Below are positions 34,847 to 45,914 of a stretch of DNA of 49,667 nucleotides, piece after piece (within the stretch, counting starts at the first letter, position 1; each line of letters begins with the position of its first letter). Below the pieces are notes generated by a model. It ran no database searches, was not told the origin of the DNA, and saw only the letters and a program-made list of their open reading frames with translations. The stretch is from Gammaproteobacteria bacterium (GTDB lineage Bacteria > Pseudomonadota > Gammaproteobacteria > Steroidobacterales > GCA-2729495). Location of the stretch: assembly GCA_024277915.1 (NCBI GenBank), contig JAJRUG010000075.1, forward strand, positions 1 to 49,667, read 5' to 3'. The translations under genes and the position numbers were made by a program.

Positions 34847-35593
34847 TCAGGGTTTCCAATCGGATTTCCCTGACCCCGGCACCAGTGCACTGAGAATGCC
34901 GCGCAGGATATTCATTTCGTTCTCATCCAGCTGAGTTCGATTGTATAGTCGCCGCAGGCGCCGCATGAGGTTGCGCGGATTGCGTGGTTTCAGAAATCCG
35001 CTCCCCACCAATACTCTCTCCAGGTGCTGATAAAAAAGCTCCATATCCTTGCTGCTGGCGAGCGGCGATTCGGTTTCCGGAGCCGGAATATCTGCTTCTT
35101 TCATCCAGCTCAATTCATAAGCGATGACTTGTACCGCCATCGCCAGGTTCAGCGAACTGTAATCGGGATTACTGGGGATGCACACCAGTGAATGACACAG
35201 ATCCAGCTCGGCATTGGTCAGGCCCGCTGTTTCCGGCCCGAACACGATCGCCGGCTGGCGGGTCTGACTGGCCTTGTGCAACTCGATTGCACATTCCTTC
35301 GGATCCATTTGGGGTATGTTCAGCCGTCGTGTACGCGCACTGGCTGCCAGTACCAGGCCGCATCCGCTGATCGCTTCCGCCAGCGTATCTGTGATCAGGG
35401 CATTCTCCAGTACATCCACCGCACCCGAGGCGCGCGCGCGCGCTGCGCCCATGCCGGCATCCGTAGCCAATGGAGCAGGATCAACCAGTGCCAGCTCCGA
35501 AAAACCCATGGTCTTGATGGCTCGGGCAGCAGCACCAATATTCCCGGGGTGCGAGGGCTTGAAAAGGACGAAGCGAACTGAGGACAGAGACAT
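34847..35593 (-). CDS. trmJ: tRNA (cytidine/uridine-2'-O-)-methyltransferase TrmJ
   Basis: 248 residues, SPOUT fold. Motif 1 is RFVLFKPSHPGNIGAAARAIK, motif 2 is IVFGPETAGLTN, and motif 3 is IPSNPDYSSLNLAMAVQVIAYEL, forming the trefoil-knot SAM site. It methylates the 2'-OH of residue 32 in several tRNAs. It lies between suhB (divergent) and iscS; 10 bases separate its stop from the iscS start. Confidence 0.94.
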   Translation of the reverse strand: MSLSSVRFVLFKPSHPGNIGAAARAIKTMGFSELALVDPAPLATDAGMGAARARASGAVDVLENALITDTLAEAISGCGLVLAASARTRRLNIPQMDPKECAIELHKASQTRQPAIVFGPETAGLTNAELDLCHSLVCIPSNPDYSSLNLAMAVQVIAYELSWMKEADIPAPETESPLASSKDMELFYQHLERVLVGSGFLKPRNPRNLMRRLRRLYNRTQLDENEMNILRGILSALVPGSGKSDWKP

Positions 35594-35675
35594 GTCAACT
35601 ATGATCCGGTGAACAAACTATCGAAAGCCGGGTATTCTACCAGCCAAACCAATCCAGGCCAGGGGACAAATAGAC

Positions 35676-35704
35676 CCGACACCTGCCCGGGAACACCGTA
35701 CAAT
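35676..35704 (+). promoter_or_regulatory. Candidate sigma-70 promoter for suhB
   Basis: CCGACA at 35676-35681, a 17-base spacer, and TACAAT at 35699-35704. The -10 matches in 5 of 6 and the -35 in 4 of 6. It lies in the 150-base gap between divergent trmJ and suhB, about 40 bases before the suhB ATG. Confidence 0.45.
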
Positions 35705-35743
35705 ACGCCCCCGATTCCTCCGAACACTACGAAGTACCGCCCT

Positions 35744-36526
35744 ATGCAAGCCTTGTTAAATACCGCTGTCCAGGCCGCCAGACGCGCCGGCGACGCTACC
35801 CATCGCTTTTTAAGTAAATTACAGCATGTGGAGGTCAAGGAGAAAGCCCGGAATGAGTTTGTCACCCAGGTCGATGTCGCCGCAGAACAGCTCATCATTG
35901 AAACCATTCAAAAACGCCACCCGGATCATGCTTTTCTCTGCGAGGAAAGCGGGCAACTTGGTGAAAGCGACCACCTGTGGATTGTCGACCCTCTTGATGG
36001 AACCACCAACTTTATTCATGGTTTCCCGTTTTTTTCCGTCTCTATCGCGCTCAAAATTGAAGATAAACTTGAAGTAGCAGTCATATACGACCCAAACCGG
36101 CAGGAACTGTTTACTGCCATGCGCGGCCAGGGAGCCCAGGTTGACGGCCATCGCATCCGGGTCAGTCAAAGGCATGAACTTGACCATGCCCTGATTGGAA
36201 CCGGTCTGCCCTACCGGGATAATCGCCGCTGGATGCCGCAATACATGCCCATGCTGGAAAGCGTCATAGAGAATACCGCTGGCGTTCGCCGCCCGGGTTC
36301 CGCCGCGCTGGATCTTGCCTATATCGCTGCCGGAAGGCTGGATGGTTTCTGGGAATTTGGCCTGAGCAAATGGGACATTGCCGCCGGCACGTTATTAATT
36401 CAGGAAGCCGGTGGAATTATCTCTGATCTCACCGGAACCCATGACCCGTTCGAAAGCGGCAACGTCGTCGCCGGTACTCCAAGAATCCACGAACCCCTGA
36501 AAAAACTGCTCACCAAACATCTGTAA
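35744..36526 (+). CDS. suhB: Inositol monophosphatase family protein SuhB
   Basis: 260 residues from the ATG at 35744, which fits the family start; the open frame upstream is proline-rich and non-coding. Metal sites are complete: CEESG, WIVDPLDGTTNFIHG, and WDIAAGTLLIQEAGG. It is a magnesium-dependent phosphatase that in E. coli also acts as a Nus-factor partner in rRNA transcription. Divergent from trmJ, as in most gammaproteobacteria. Confidence 0.94.
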   Translation: MQALLNTAVQAARRAGDATHRFLSKLQHVEVKEKARNEFVTQVDVAAEQLIIETIQKRHPDHAFLCEESGQLGESDHLWIVDPLDGTTNFIHGFPFFSVSIALKIEDKLEVAVIYDPNRQELFTAMRGQGAQVDGHRIRVSQRHELDHALIGTGLPYRDNRRWMPQYMPMLESVIENTAGVRRPGSAALDLAYIAAGRLDGFWEFGLSKWDIAAGTLLIQEAGGIISDLTGTHDPFESGNVVAGTPRIHEPLKKLLTKHL

Positions 36527-36552
36527 ATTAAATGGGGTCTTGACTATTGCAG

Positions 36553-37485
36553 CTAGGGCATATCGTCTACTGCATCTTCGATTTTTGGTGGTAGCAGATC
36601 GACAGGATTCACTTTTAGCGCAAGGGCAGCGGCACTCGCTGTATAAATAGACGAATAGGTGCCCACCAGGACACCGATAATCAGCGCCATTGAGAAACCG
36701 CGCATTGCCTCGCCCCCCAGCAATAACAAAGCCACCAGCACCAGCAATGTAGTCATGCTGGTCACCACTGTCCTGCCCAGCATCTGATTGACAGAGGTAT
36801 TCACGATCTTTACCGGAGTCTGTTTTCGGATCACATGGAAATTCTCGCGAATCCGGTCAAATACAACAATCGTATCGTTCAATGAATAACCAATCACCGC
36901 AAGCAGAGCAGCCAGAACTGAAAGATCAAACGAAAACTGAAAGATGGAAAAGACACCCAGGGTAATGATCACGTCGTGTACAAGTGCTATTACCGAGCCG
37001 ACAGCAAACTTCCACTGAAAACGAAACATGATATAAAACAAAATCATGATGATGGCGAACAACATCGCCAGACCGCCCTGCTCGGTCAGTTCTTCACCCA
37101 CCTGGGGCCCGACAAATTCCAGTCGGCGCAGATCCACGGTTGCATCTGCTACGCGTAAAATACCGAGTAACTGCTCTCCAAGTACGGCGCCTTCAACGCC
37201 CTCCTGTGGCAGAACCCGAATCAGAACATCTGTTGATGTACCAAAATTTTGTACCTGGGCATTACCAAAGCCACCCTCGCCAAGAACCTGTCGAATACCG
37301 GCCAGATCTGCAGTCTCGGAATACTCGGCTTCAAGCAAAACACCGCCGGTAAAATCCACACCAAAGTTGAGGCCCCGCATCCCGAGCGACACAAGTGATA
37401 CAAGGATCAGAAGCAGCGACAAAGCAGCCGTTATTGACCGTTTGCCCATGAAATCGAATTCGGTTTTTTGATTAGGTAGTGCCAT
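36553..37485 (-). CDS. secF: Protein translocase subunit SecF
   Basis: 310 residues. The first membrane span follows the conserved FMGKR start. The periplasmic part starts GLNFGVDFTGGVLLE. Five further spans form the RND-type core, with LVHDVIITLGVF and GYSLNDTIVVFDRIREN characteristic of SecF. With SecD it uses the proton or sodium gradient to pull proteins across the inner membrane. It starts 5 bases after secD and is convergent with suhB. Confidence 0.95.
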   Translation of the reverse strand: MALPNQKTEFDFMGKRSITAALSLLLILVSLVSLGMRGLNFGVDFTGGVLLEAEYSETADLAGIRQVLGEGGFGNAQVQNFGTSTDVLIRVLPQEGVEGAVLGEQLLGILRVADATVDLRRLEFVGPQVGEELTEQGGLAMLFAIIMILFYIMFRFQWKFAVGSVIALVHDVIITLGVFSIFQFSFDLSVLAALLAVIGYSLNDTIVVFDRIRENFHVIRKQTPVKIVNTSVNQMLGRTVVTSMTTLLVLVALLLLGGEAMRGFSMALIIGVLVGTYSSIYTASAAALALKVNPVDLLPPKIEDAVDDMP

Positions 37486-37490
37486 GACTG

Positions 37491-39335
37491 TTATATCCGC
37501 AATGTATCCAGCTTACGATTTCCGTAGATCAGATTGATCAGGGCTCTGGTTCCGAGAATCGAAGTAAACATGGAGGTAATGATGCCCAGTGATAACACAA
37601 CTGCAAACCCCTTGATCGGCCCGGTACCAAAAATAAACAAAACAACCGCCGCTATCAATGTGGTGATGTTTGCATCTGCAATAGTCGAAAGGGCCTTCTC
37701 GTAACCGGCCGTGATACTCGCTTGTGGTGAGTTACCGTTTTTCAACTCCTCGCGAATACGCTCGAAAATCAGCACATTGGCATCTACTGCCATACCCACC
37801 GTCAGCACAATACCCGCAATACCCGGCAATGTAAGCGATGCCTGCAGCATGGACAGCAAAGCCGTAATCAGCACAAGATTGGTAATCAGTGCAATATCAG
37901 CCACCAGGCCAAATACCCGGTAATAGAGAACCATGAACAATACAACCAGTGCGAAGCCGATCATGATGGCATTCATTCCTGCTTCAATATTGTCCTGCCC
38001 AAGGCTCGGACCAATGGTTCGTTCCTCTATCTTGAAGATCGGAGCCGCCAACGCACCAGCTCGTAACAACAGCGAAAGATCCCGTGCCTCCATAACATCC
38101 AGACCGGTAATCTGGAAACTATTGCTGAATACGCCCTGAATCGTAGCGATATTGATGACTTCTTTTTCCTCGCCACGAATCTCAATCATCTCGCCATCAC
38201 GCTCAACAAGATCACGGGTTTGCTCCACAAAAACTACCGCCATCGGCTTGCCCAGATTCTTCTGGGTGGTGTCCAGCATCGAGCGAGCACCCTTGCTGTC
38301 CAGCTTCACATACACTGCCGGCGAGCCTTCCGAGAACCCCTGCGAAGCATCCGTCAACTGGTCTCCGGTCACGATGGTACGGCGTTTCAGCAACTGAGGG
38401 TTACCCTGCCGGTCGTAGAACAACTCACACCCGAGCGGCGCCCTGCCCCGGCGTTCCGCTTCAAGCGCATTTTCCCCGTCACAAACCATGTGGAATGCGA
38501 GCGTTGCCGTTGCTCCCAAAATACGTTCTGCCTGGGCGGGATCCTGAACACCAGGAAGCTGGACCACAATCCGATCCATGCCCTGCCGCTGTACAACCGG
38601 CTCGGCCACACCCAGTTCATTGACGCGATTTCGCAGCGTGACGGTATTCTGCTGAATCGCAAAATCCTGACGTTCCTTGATCTGGGTGGGTGTCATGCTG
38701 ATCCGGAACTCGACTCCATCACCATTGGCGCGCCGCTTGATCTCAATATCAGGATCCGAATCCCGCATCAGCTCCTCGGCCCGGTCAGCATCATCAGCAC
38801 TGTTCAAGCGGACGAAAATCCTCCCGTCAACAAGGTCTACTGTCCGGCGGATTCGCTCATCGCGCAGTAATTTGCTGAAGTCTTCCGCATAGCGTTCCTG
38901 GCGCTGCTGAATGGCCGCTTCCATATCCACCTGATAAAGAAAATGTACGCCGCCCCGAAGATCCAGCCCGAGGCTCATCGGCTTCAAGCCCATCGCACGC
39001 AACCAGCCAGGGGTACGTGGCGCAAGGGTCACTGCCACTACAAAATTCTTGTCGAGTTCGGCACGCAACAGATCTCTGCCCTGTAATTGGTGCTGTACTG
39101 AATCAAAACGCACCAGCACCCGGCCGTCTTCCGCGGAAACCGACGTGTAACCGACATCCTTCTTATCAAGTATCAGCTTGACCAGCCCGAGCTCGGCCTC
39201 GGACATTGTTTGGCCGCGATCCTGCGAAATCTGCAACGCCGGATCCTCGCCGTACAGGTTAGGCAATGCGATTACCGCACCAAACAAGATGATGCCGAGA
39301 ATCAGCAGGTTCTTCCAAGTGGGATAGTGATTCAT
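37491..39335 (-). CDS. secD: Protein translocase subunit SecD
   Basis: 614 residues. One N-terminal span precedes a large periplasmic domain with GLDLRGGVHFLYQVD, RNRVNELGVAEPVVQRQG and IVVQLPGVQDPAQA. Five C-terminal spans follow, with GMAVDANVLIFERIREEL. The start codon overlaps the yajC stop (ATGA). Forms SecDF-YajC. Confidence 0.96.
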   Translation of the reverse strand: MNHYPTWKNLLILGIILFGAVIALPNLYGEDPALQISQDRGQTMSEAELGLVKLILDKKDVGYTSVSAEDGRVLVRFDSVQHQLQGRDLLRAELDKNFVVAVTLAPRTPGWLRAMGLKPMSLGLDLRGGVHFLYQVDMEAAIQQRQERYAEDFSKLLRDERIRRTVDLVDGRIFVRLNSADDADRAEELMRDSDPDIEIKRRANGDGVEFRISMTPTQIKERQDFAIQQNTVTLRNRVNELGVAEPVVQRQGMDRIVVQLPGVQDPAQAERILGATATLAFHMVCDGENALEAERRGRAPLGCELFYDRQGNPQLLKRRTIVTGDQLTDASQGFSEGSPAVYVKLDSKGARSMLDTTQKNLGKPMAVVFVEQTRDLVERDGEMIEIRGEEKEVINIATIQGVFSNSFQITGLDVMEARDLSLLLRAGALAAPIFKIEERTIGPSLGQDNIEAGMNAIMIGFALVVLFMVLYYRVFGLVADIALITNLVLITALLSMLQASLTLPGIAGIVLTVGMAVDANVLIFERIREELKNGNSPQASITAGYEKALSTIADANITTLIAAVVLFIFGTGPIKGFAVVLSLGIITSMFTSILGTRALINLIYGNRKLDTLRI

Positions 39336-39658
39336 TTGGTACTTTTCACCGTGCCTTTGGGCATCACGCTCCCGATAGTGTGACGCTGAACTTTCAGTTC
39401 CACACCACTTGCTACTTCAACAGTAATAAACTGTTCTGTGACCTTGGTGACCTTGCCAAGCACACCACCACCAGTAACAATCTCATCATCAACATTGAGG
39501 CTCGCAACCATTTCCTTGTGCTCTTTCTGCCGTTTGCTCTGCGGCCGAATCAGCAGGAAATAAAACACGACAAATATCAGCACCAAAGGCAGCAGGCCCA
39601 TCAGGGATCCTTCTGAACCCACACCCTGTGCCATGGCATCTTGTATTAACCAGTCCAT
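39332..39658 (-). CDS. yajC: Preprotein translocase accessory subunit YajC
   Basis: 108 residues from the ATG at 39658, which has GAGAG 5 bases upstream; a GTG two codons earlier is possible. One membrane span at about 17-37 (LMGLLPLVLIFVVFYFLLIRP) is followed by QSKRQKEHKEMV and the SH3-like soluble part GDEIVTGGGV-type, here VDDEIVTGGGVLGKV. First gene of yajC-secD-secF. The 214 bases upstream hold no gene and presumably carry the promoter. Confidence 0.95.
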   Translation of the reverse strand: MDWLIQDAMAQGVGSEGSLMGLLPLVLIFVVFYFLLIRPQSKRQKEHKEMVASLNVDDEIVTGGGVLGKVTKVTEQFITVEVASGVELKVQRHTIGSVMPKGTVKSTK

Positions 39659-39872
39659 ATTCACTCTCTGAGCCTGATGGCTCTTTATCGGGCATCAGAA
39701 AACAAGCTGTTTTCCCTGCCCTGGTTATCGTCCTTGTTGAATGACGTCTGCGTCAGACACCAAGGAAAAAAGGCGCCGTATTATGGCATAGATACAGCAG
39801 ATTGCTCAGATGAAAATTTTTCCCGGGCAAGGGCGCGCAACGCTGCAAAGCTGTACGGTTGTGGTATAGCCA

Positions 39873-40121
39873 GTGGAAATGGCATTGGTTAGACTTGCTC
39901 TCGACACTGGCGGCAGGGCAGAAATAGCGAGGCACTCATATCGGATCACGGACTTTTTGGATCAGGTTCAAATACCTACGCCAATATTTCCACCTTATAT
40001 GGGCTTCCCGTTGAGCCGTGATCTGACCGACACGGTTGATGCTGTGGTAATGGGCGTACCCTATGATCTGGCCACTTCGGGGCGCTCTGGAACTGGTTCA
40101 AAAGGCCGGCGCGATGCTTGA
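39873..40121 (+). pseudogene. Truncated agmatinase/ureohydrolase (speB-like) fragment
   Basis: 82 codons. The segment YMGFPLSR, then VDAVVMGVPYDLATSGRSGT, matches the N-terminal strand and DLATSGR/RAG signature of agmatinases. After SGT, where RFGPxxIR should follow, the frame runs into GSKGRRDA and stops. None of the downstream metal-binding motifs (GGDH, DAHxD) exist in any frame before the next gene. This is a decayed remnant. Nothing further is seen in 40122-40211. Confidence 0.7.
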
Positions 40122-40211
40122 TACTGTTGCATCCCGTGTACTCTGACCATATACCTGTACAGATCAGCAACAGATCCATGCTCTGTCAGCAATGGCTGCA
40201 CTGAAAAAACC

Positions 40212-41051
40212 ATGACGACAGACAGCAGCTTCCGTAGCCCCTCACTATGGTTTCAGATATTCAAATACGCTATCTATTGTCTGCTCGCTTACAACGTATG
40301 GCTGTTCTTCCTCAAAGATCTGGCTGCCAGTGCGCAGATATTTTCAGGCCAGGTGAGCTGGCAAAATGCTGTTGAGGCCTATTCCGCCTCAATTGATACG
40401 CTGGCATGGGTCATTCTGCTGCTCATGTTCGAGCTGGAAACAGCAGTCATCTCCGATGAAAAACTCAGCGGCACACTCAAATGGGGATTCAGCGGTCTGC
40501 GGGGACTTTGCTACTTGTTTATTGCCTGGTCGTTCTATGGGTACATCATAAAATACGGTGTGGTGACAGACTTTTCATCTTTGAATATTGCTGATGTCTG
40601 TGCGCTGGTTGGTACGGATTTCACTTTTGCCCACTCACTTGATGACTACCTTCCCTTGACGCCGGAAACCTGCGCTGCCATGCAGAGCCAGGACATTCTG
40701 CAAATCACCGGAACAAAAATTATTGGTACTACAGAGCAACTGGCGCTTGCCGGGTCGCTGGCATTAACCGATATTATCAATGCGGGAGACTGGCTGGTGA
40801 TCGTTGCCATTCTGGAAATCGAGGTGCTGCTGCAAGTAAAAGGAGCGTTGAGCGAACGAATGCTGAAGACCAATAAATACGTCAAAGGATGCCTTTACAC
40901 TGTCCTGTTCGCCTGTGCGGTTTACTGGGGTATCGATGGCCAGTTTCTGTATTTCTGGGATGCTTTTCTCTGGCTGGTCGCATTCCTGTTCATTGAAATG
41001 AATATTTTCAACTGGCACGCAGAGACATCCGCCGATCAGGCTGCCAGGTGA
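40212..41051 (+). CDS. Multi-pass membrane protein of unknown function
   Basis: 279 residues. Hydrophobic segments lie near 15-35 (YAIYCLLAYNVWLFFL), 62-80 (TLAWVILLLMFELETA), 95-115, 195-212 (WLVIVAILEIEVLLQ), 225-242 and 245-265 (FLWLVAFLFIEMNIF). Several spans carry Glu residues within the membrane (FELET, ILEIEV, FIEMN), an unusual regular feature. A non-membrane loop holds two Cys (ADVCALV and PETCAAM) near 128-157. I recognise no family. It sits on the plus strand between tgt and yajC, which are normally adjacent, next to a broken speB, so this segment was probably inserted. Confidence 0.75.
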   Translation: MTTDSSFRSPSLWFQIFKYAIYCLLAYNVWLFFLKDLAASAQIFSGQVSWQNAVEAYSASIDTLAWVILLLMFELETAVISDEKLSGTLKWGFSGLRGLCYLFIAWSFYGYIIKYGVVTDFSSLNIADVCALVGTDFTFAHSLDDYLPLTPETCAAMQSQDILQITGTKIIGTTEQLALAGSLALTDIINAGDWLVIVAILEIEVLLQVKGALSERMLKTNKYVKGCLYTVLFACAVYWGIDGQFLYFWDAFLWLVAFLFIEMNIFNWHAETSADQAAR

Positions 41052-41075
41052 CTCACCCTGTCAGGGTAACAACCA

Positions 41076-43279
<2,204 letters not shown>

Positions 43280-43312
43280 GGAGCAGCATGATACAGATTC
43301 GGCAAATACCCG

Positions 43313-44260
43313 CTAGGTTTTAGCCGCCGGTGCCGGTTTCCCCGGTTGATCGGGACGATCCAGTTTGTGTCTGGGCGGCCTCGGCAAGCGCGGGCGAAAC
43401 CGGAAAGACTGCTTGTCAGCCACCGGCAGTGTCACAGACAAAGTACGTTTTCTTTTTTCACGAATAATATCGATCTTCAGCTCCTCGCCCGAAGCGTAAG
43501 ACTCAAGAATGCGCATGGCATGATCAGAGCTCCGTGGTACCCTATCACCAATCCTGACGATGACATCACCATCCTCGATCTGCAGCTTTTCATTGGCAGG
43601 AGCCCTCACAACGAGCAGACCCTCATCGGCCTTGAAGTATTTCCCAAGACCCGGCGTCAGTTCAACCAGCTCTAATCCGGAAAATACACTTGTATCCCGC
43701 CACTTGAACAGGAAGGGCAGATCACCATAGCCGGAAATCTCTCCATCCCAGTCGTCCAGGAAAGAAAACGGGTAACCTTTGGGCAACATTTCATTGGTGA
43801 CCTCACCTGCTATTACCGTCGTCTCTCCGGTATTGTCACCACGCATATAGGCTACTTTCAGTTTGTCACCCGGCTCGACTGATCGCATGAACCTCTGCAA
43901 TTTTTTGTTTGCCCGCCAGGCAACGTCTGCCCCCATATCTATTCCGTTCACGGACAGAATGAGATCATCGCTGAGAATGCCCGCCTTATCCGCCGGACCT
44001 CCCGGAGTGACACCAACTACCAATACTCCCTTGACTGCACCGCCACGCCGCTCGCCTGCTGAAATATTGACACCCAGAACCGCTCTCCGCGTTTCCATGA
44101 CCTCATCTGTTTCGATATGTACCTCTATCCGGGGCTCTGCCAGAACCCTGGCGGACACCAGGAACAAAGAACCAAACAGACCTGACAGAACAAGCAGGCC
44201 CGGCAGATATACAACCCACAATCTGCTCTCAAGCAGTTTTCCAGGGAAGGTAATACTCAT
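43313..44260 (-). CDS. Membrane-anchored double-PDZ protein
   Basis: 315 residues from the ATG at 44260, chosen for GGAG 6 bases upstream. A single N-terminal span (WVVYLPGLLVLSGLFGSLFLV) anchors or exports it. A first PDZ domain covers about 55-150 (GGAVKGVLVVGVTPGGPADKAG, LSVNGIDMG). A second lies near 190-280 (LELVELTPGLGKYFKADEGL, VIVRIGDRVPRSSDHAM). The tail is rich in Pro, Arg and Lys. No protease domain is attached. As third gene of sigma, anti-sigma, PDZ, it may sense envelope stress peptides for the sigma/anti-sigma pair. Confidence 0.82.
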   Translation of the reverse strand: MSITFPGKLLESRLWVVYLPGLLVLSGLFGSLFLVSARVLAEPRIEVHIETDEVMETRRAVLGVNISAGERRGGAVKGVLVVGVTPGGPADKAGILSDDLILSVNGIDMGADVAWRANKKLQRFMRSVEPGDKLKVAYMRGDNTGETTVIAGEVTNEMLPKGYPFSFLDDWDGEISGYGDLPFLFKWRDTSVFSGLELVELTPGLGKYFKADEGLLVVRAPANEKLQIEDGDVIVRIGDRVPRSSDHAMRILESYASGEELKIDIIREKRKRTLSVTLPVADKQSFRFRPRLPRPPRHKLDRPDQPGKPAPAAKT

Positions 44261-44276
44261 CGTTTTCTCCATCATT

Positions 44277-44915
44277 TCAGAATGCGTAATATCCGGATTC
44301 CACATATCGGGCTCGTAGCAAACGATTCATCAGATCGACACGTCGCTGCCACAAAGCCGCTGCATTTTTGTCAGTAAGACCAAGATCGTCAGCCTGGTTC
44401 AGCTGATAGTCGACCACGGCAATCCGGTCCTGCAGATTAATAATCGGGCCTGCTGTATCAACCCGCCGGACAACCGGACTCCGCGGCATCCGTCGCAATG
44501 CCTGCTCGAGCTGCCGCGACCTGCGCTGCAACACGTCAATGCCGGGCTGTCCGGACACCAGCTCCGCAGGTCGACTTTTCGTTACATCTTCGTCTGTCGA
44601 CCACCGCAATCCATCCGGCGTTAAACCGATATTGATCACCAGTATCGCAACCAGTGCCGCACAGGCGGCAGTCGCCAAACCAACTGCATATCGCCGGGTC
44701 ATCCAGTGATTCGTATCTTTTTCAGCAGCGATAATGTGTTGCCAGCTACCCGCAGGCGCCTGCAAACCCGGCAGTTCCTTTAGCGCCACCCGCCGGCTGC
44801 GCAACAAACGCAACCGGGCGGCGGTTTCCGGGTCTGATTCCAAAATACGTCTTCGCTCCGGATCGAACAATGGATCATCTTGCAAGGCAAGCAATTCATC
44901 AATTGTTGATTTCAT
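44277..44915 (-). CDS. Putative anti-sigma factor, single-pass membrane protein
   Basis: 212 residues. A charged cytoplasmic N-terminal part (IDELLALQDDPLFDPERRRIL) leads to one membrane span near 75-95 (YAVGLATAACAALVAILVINIG) and a periplasmic helical part with coiled-coil tendency (LQRRSRQLEQALRRM). Sequence similarity to named anti-sigma families is not obvious; the call rests on topology and on its start overlapping the ECF sigma stop codon (ATGA). It precedes the PDZ gene by 16 bases. Confidence 0.65.
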   Translation of the reverse strand: MKSTIDELLALQDDPLFDPERRRILESDPETAARLRLLRSRRVALKELPGLQAPAGSWQHIIAAEKDTNHWMTRRYAVGLATAACAALVAILVINIGLTPDGLRWSTDEDVTKSRPAELVSGQPGIDVLQRRSRQLEQALRRMPRSPVVRRVDTAGPIINLQDRIAVVDYQLNQADDLGLTDKNAAALWQRRVDLMNRLLRARYVESGYYAF

Positions 44916-45583
44916 CGTTTCGATTCCAATGGTTTTCCCACAGCAACGCCTGTGGGTACGGTATCCAGTGGTGCCTCGGCCTGTGCAGTAACACCGCCAG
45001 ATGAAGGCATCACGGGTACATCGGATGCGAGCACTTTCTGCAAGCGATAATGCGCCCGTGCCAATTGGGATTTTGAAAAACTCGTCGTCTTGCCCATCAT
45101 GGCGCCAATTTCACGGTGCGTATAACCTTATACATCGTGCAACATCACAACGGCGCGGCTGGTGGGCGTCAGATGATCCAGTGCGGATTCAAGATCCATT
45201 CGCAAATCGACACGATGGTGAACACCCTCGGTATCGCTGTTTTTTTCCGGCGAATGTTTATCCAGTTCTGTCAGGTCCCCTGTCAAAGTACTGCGCCTGT
45301 TCCAGGCCGACCGCATCTGCATCAGGCATTTGCTCACCGCGATACGACGAACCCAGGTCGCCAGCGAAGCTTCATGACGATAGTTCCGAATACTCCGGAT
45401 CACCTCTATGAAAGTCTCTTGCACCACGTCATCGGCATTTGCCGCTGATCGGGTCATTCGAAATGCGAGCGTATACACCGGGTCGCCGAGCGTCCGGAAA
45501 ACAATTTCGTGCGCCTTCATATCACCGCGCTGGGCACGGGACACGATGGCTGGGTCTACAGATTTATTGGCGAATCCCGACAT
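44912..45583 (-). pseudogene. ECF sigma factor interrupted by an in-frame ochre codon
   Basis: A continuous 224-codon frame from the ATG at 45583 to the TGA at 44912 encodes a full RpoE-type sigma factor, broken only by TAA at 45130-45128 (codon 152). Region 2 is intact (FRMTRSAANADDVVQETFIEV, WVRRIAVSKCLMQM). Region 4 starts LDHLTPTSRAVVMLHDV, stop, then resumes GYTHREIGAMMGKTTSFSKSQLARAHYRL. The expected residue at the stop is Glu (GAA), so one G-to-T change explains it. As it stands, the promoter -35-binding helix-turn-helix is lost. Without a frameshift or other decay this is a recent mutation, a sequence error, or readthrough. Confidence 0.88.
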
Positions 45584-45914
45584 AGCAGAGGATTAGATGC
45601 ACTGTTATTCCAAAAGGTTGCATATGGGCATATTCAGTAAGTGAATTAACTTAATGCTGCGCAGCAAACCAGGATGACTGAACTGCCTCATCTGAAATTT
45701 TCCGTAAGTGTTTGAAATCAGGTGCTAATGTTCTTTCTCGCTGGAGCACTTTGACTTATTTTTCCGGAAAGAGTAGTTATTATCGTGTATGTCCTGGCGG
45801 CTGATACAGCACCGGAAGGGGAATCAGAACAATAAAAATCCTGCAACTTCGTTGCCCGGGCAAACATTCTCACACCTGCTCTGCAGGGTTACTATAAGTA
45901 CCAGGGGGAAGACT
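45584..45914. other. Divergent intergenic region, sigma operon / PEP-CTERM gene
   Basis: 331 bases without a gene. An AT-rich stretch at 45600-45660 upstream of the sigma gene contains TTCAGTAAGTGAA, an inverted repeat TTCA/TGAA with a 5-base gap. The plus-strand side contains TTTGACTTATTTTTCC near 45749. I could not place a convincing -35/-10 pair for either gene. The open frame before 45915 is not coding-like. Confidence 0.3.
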
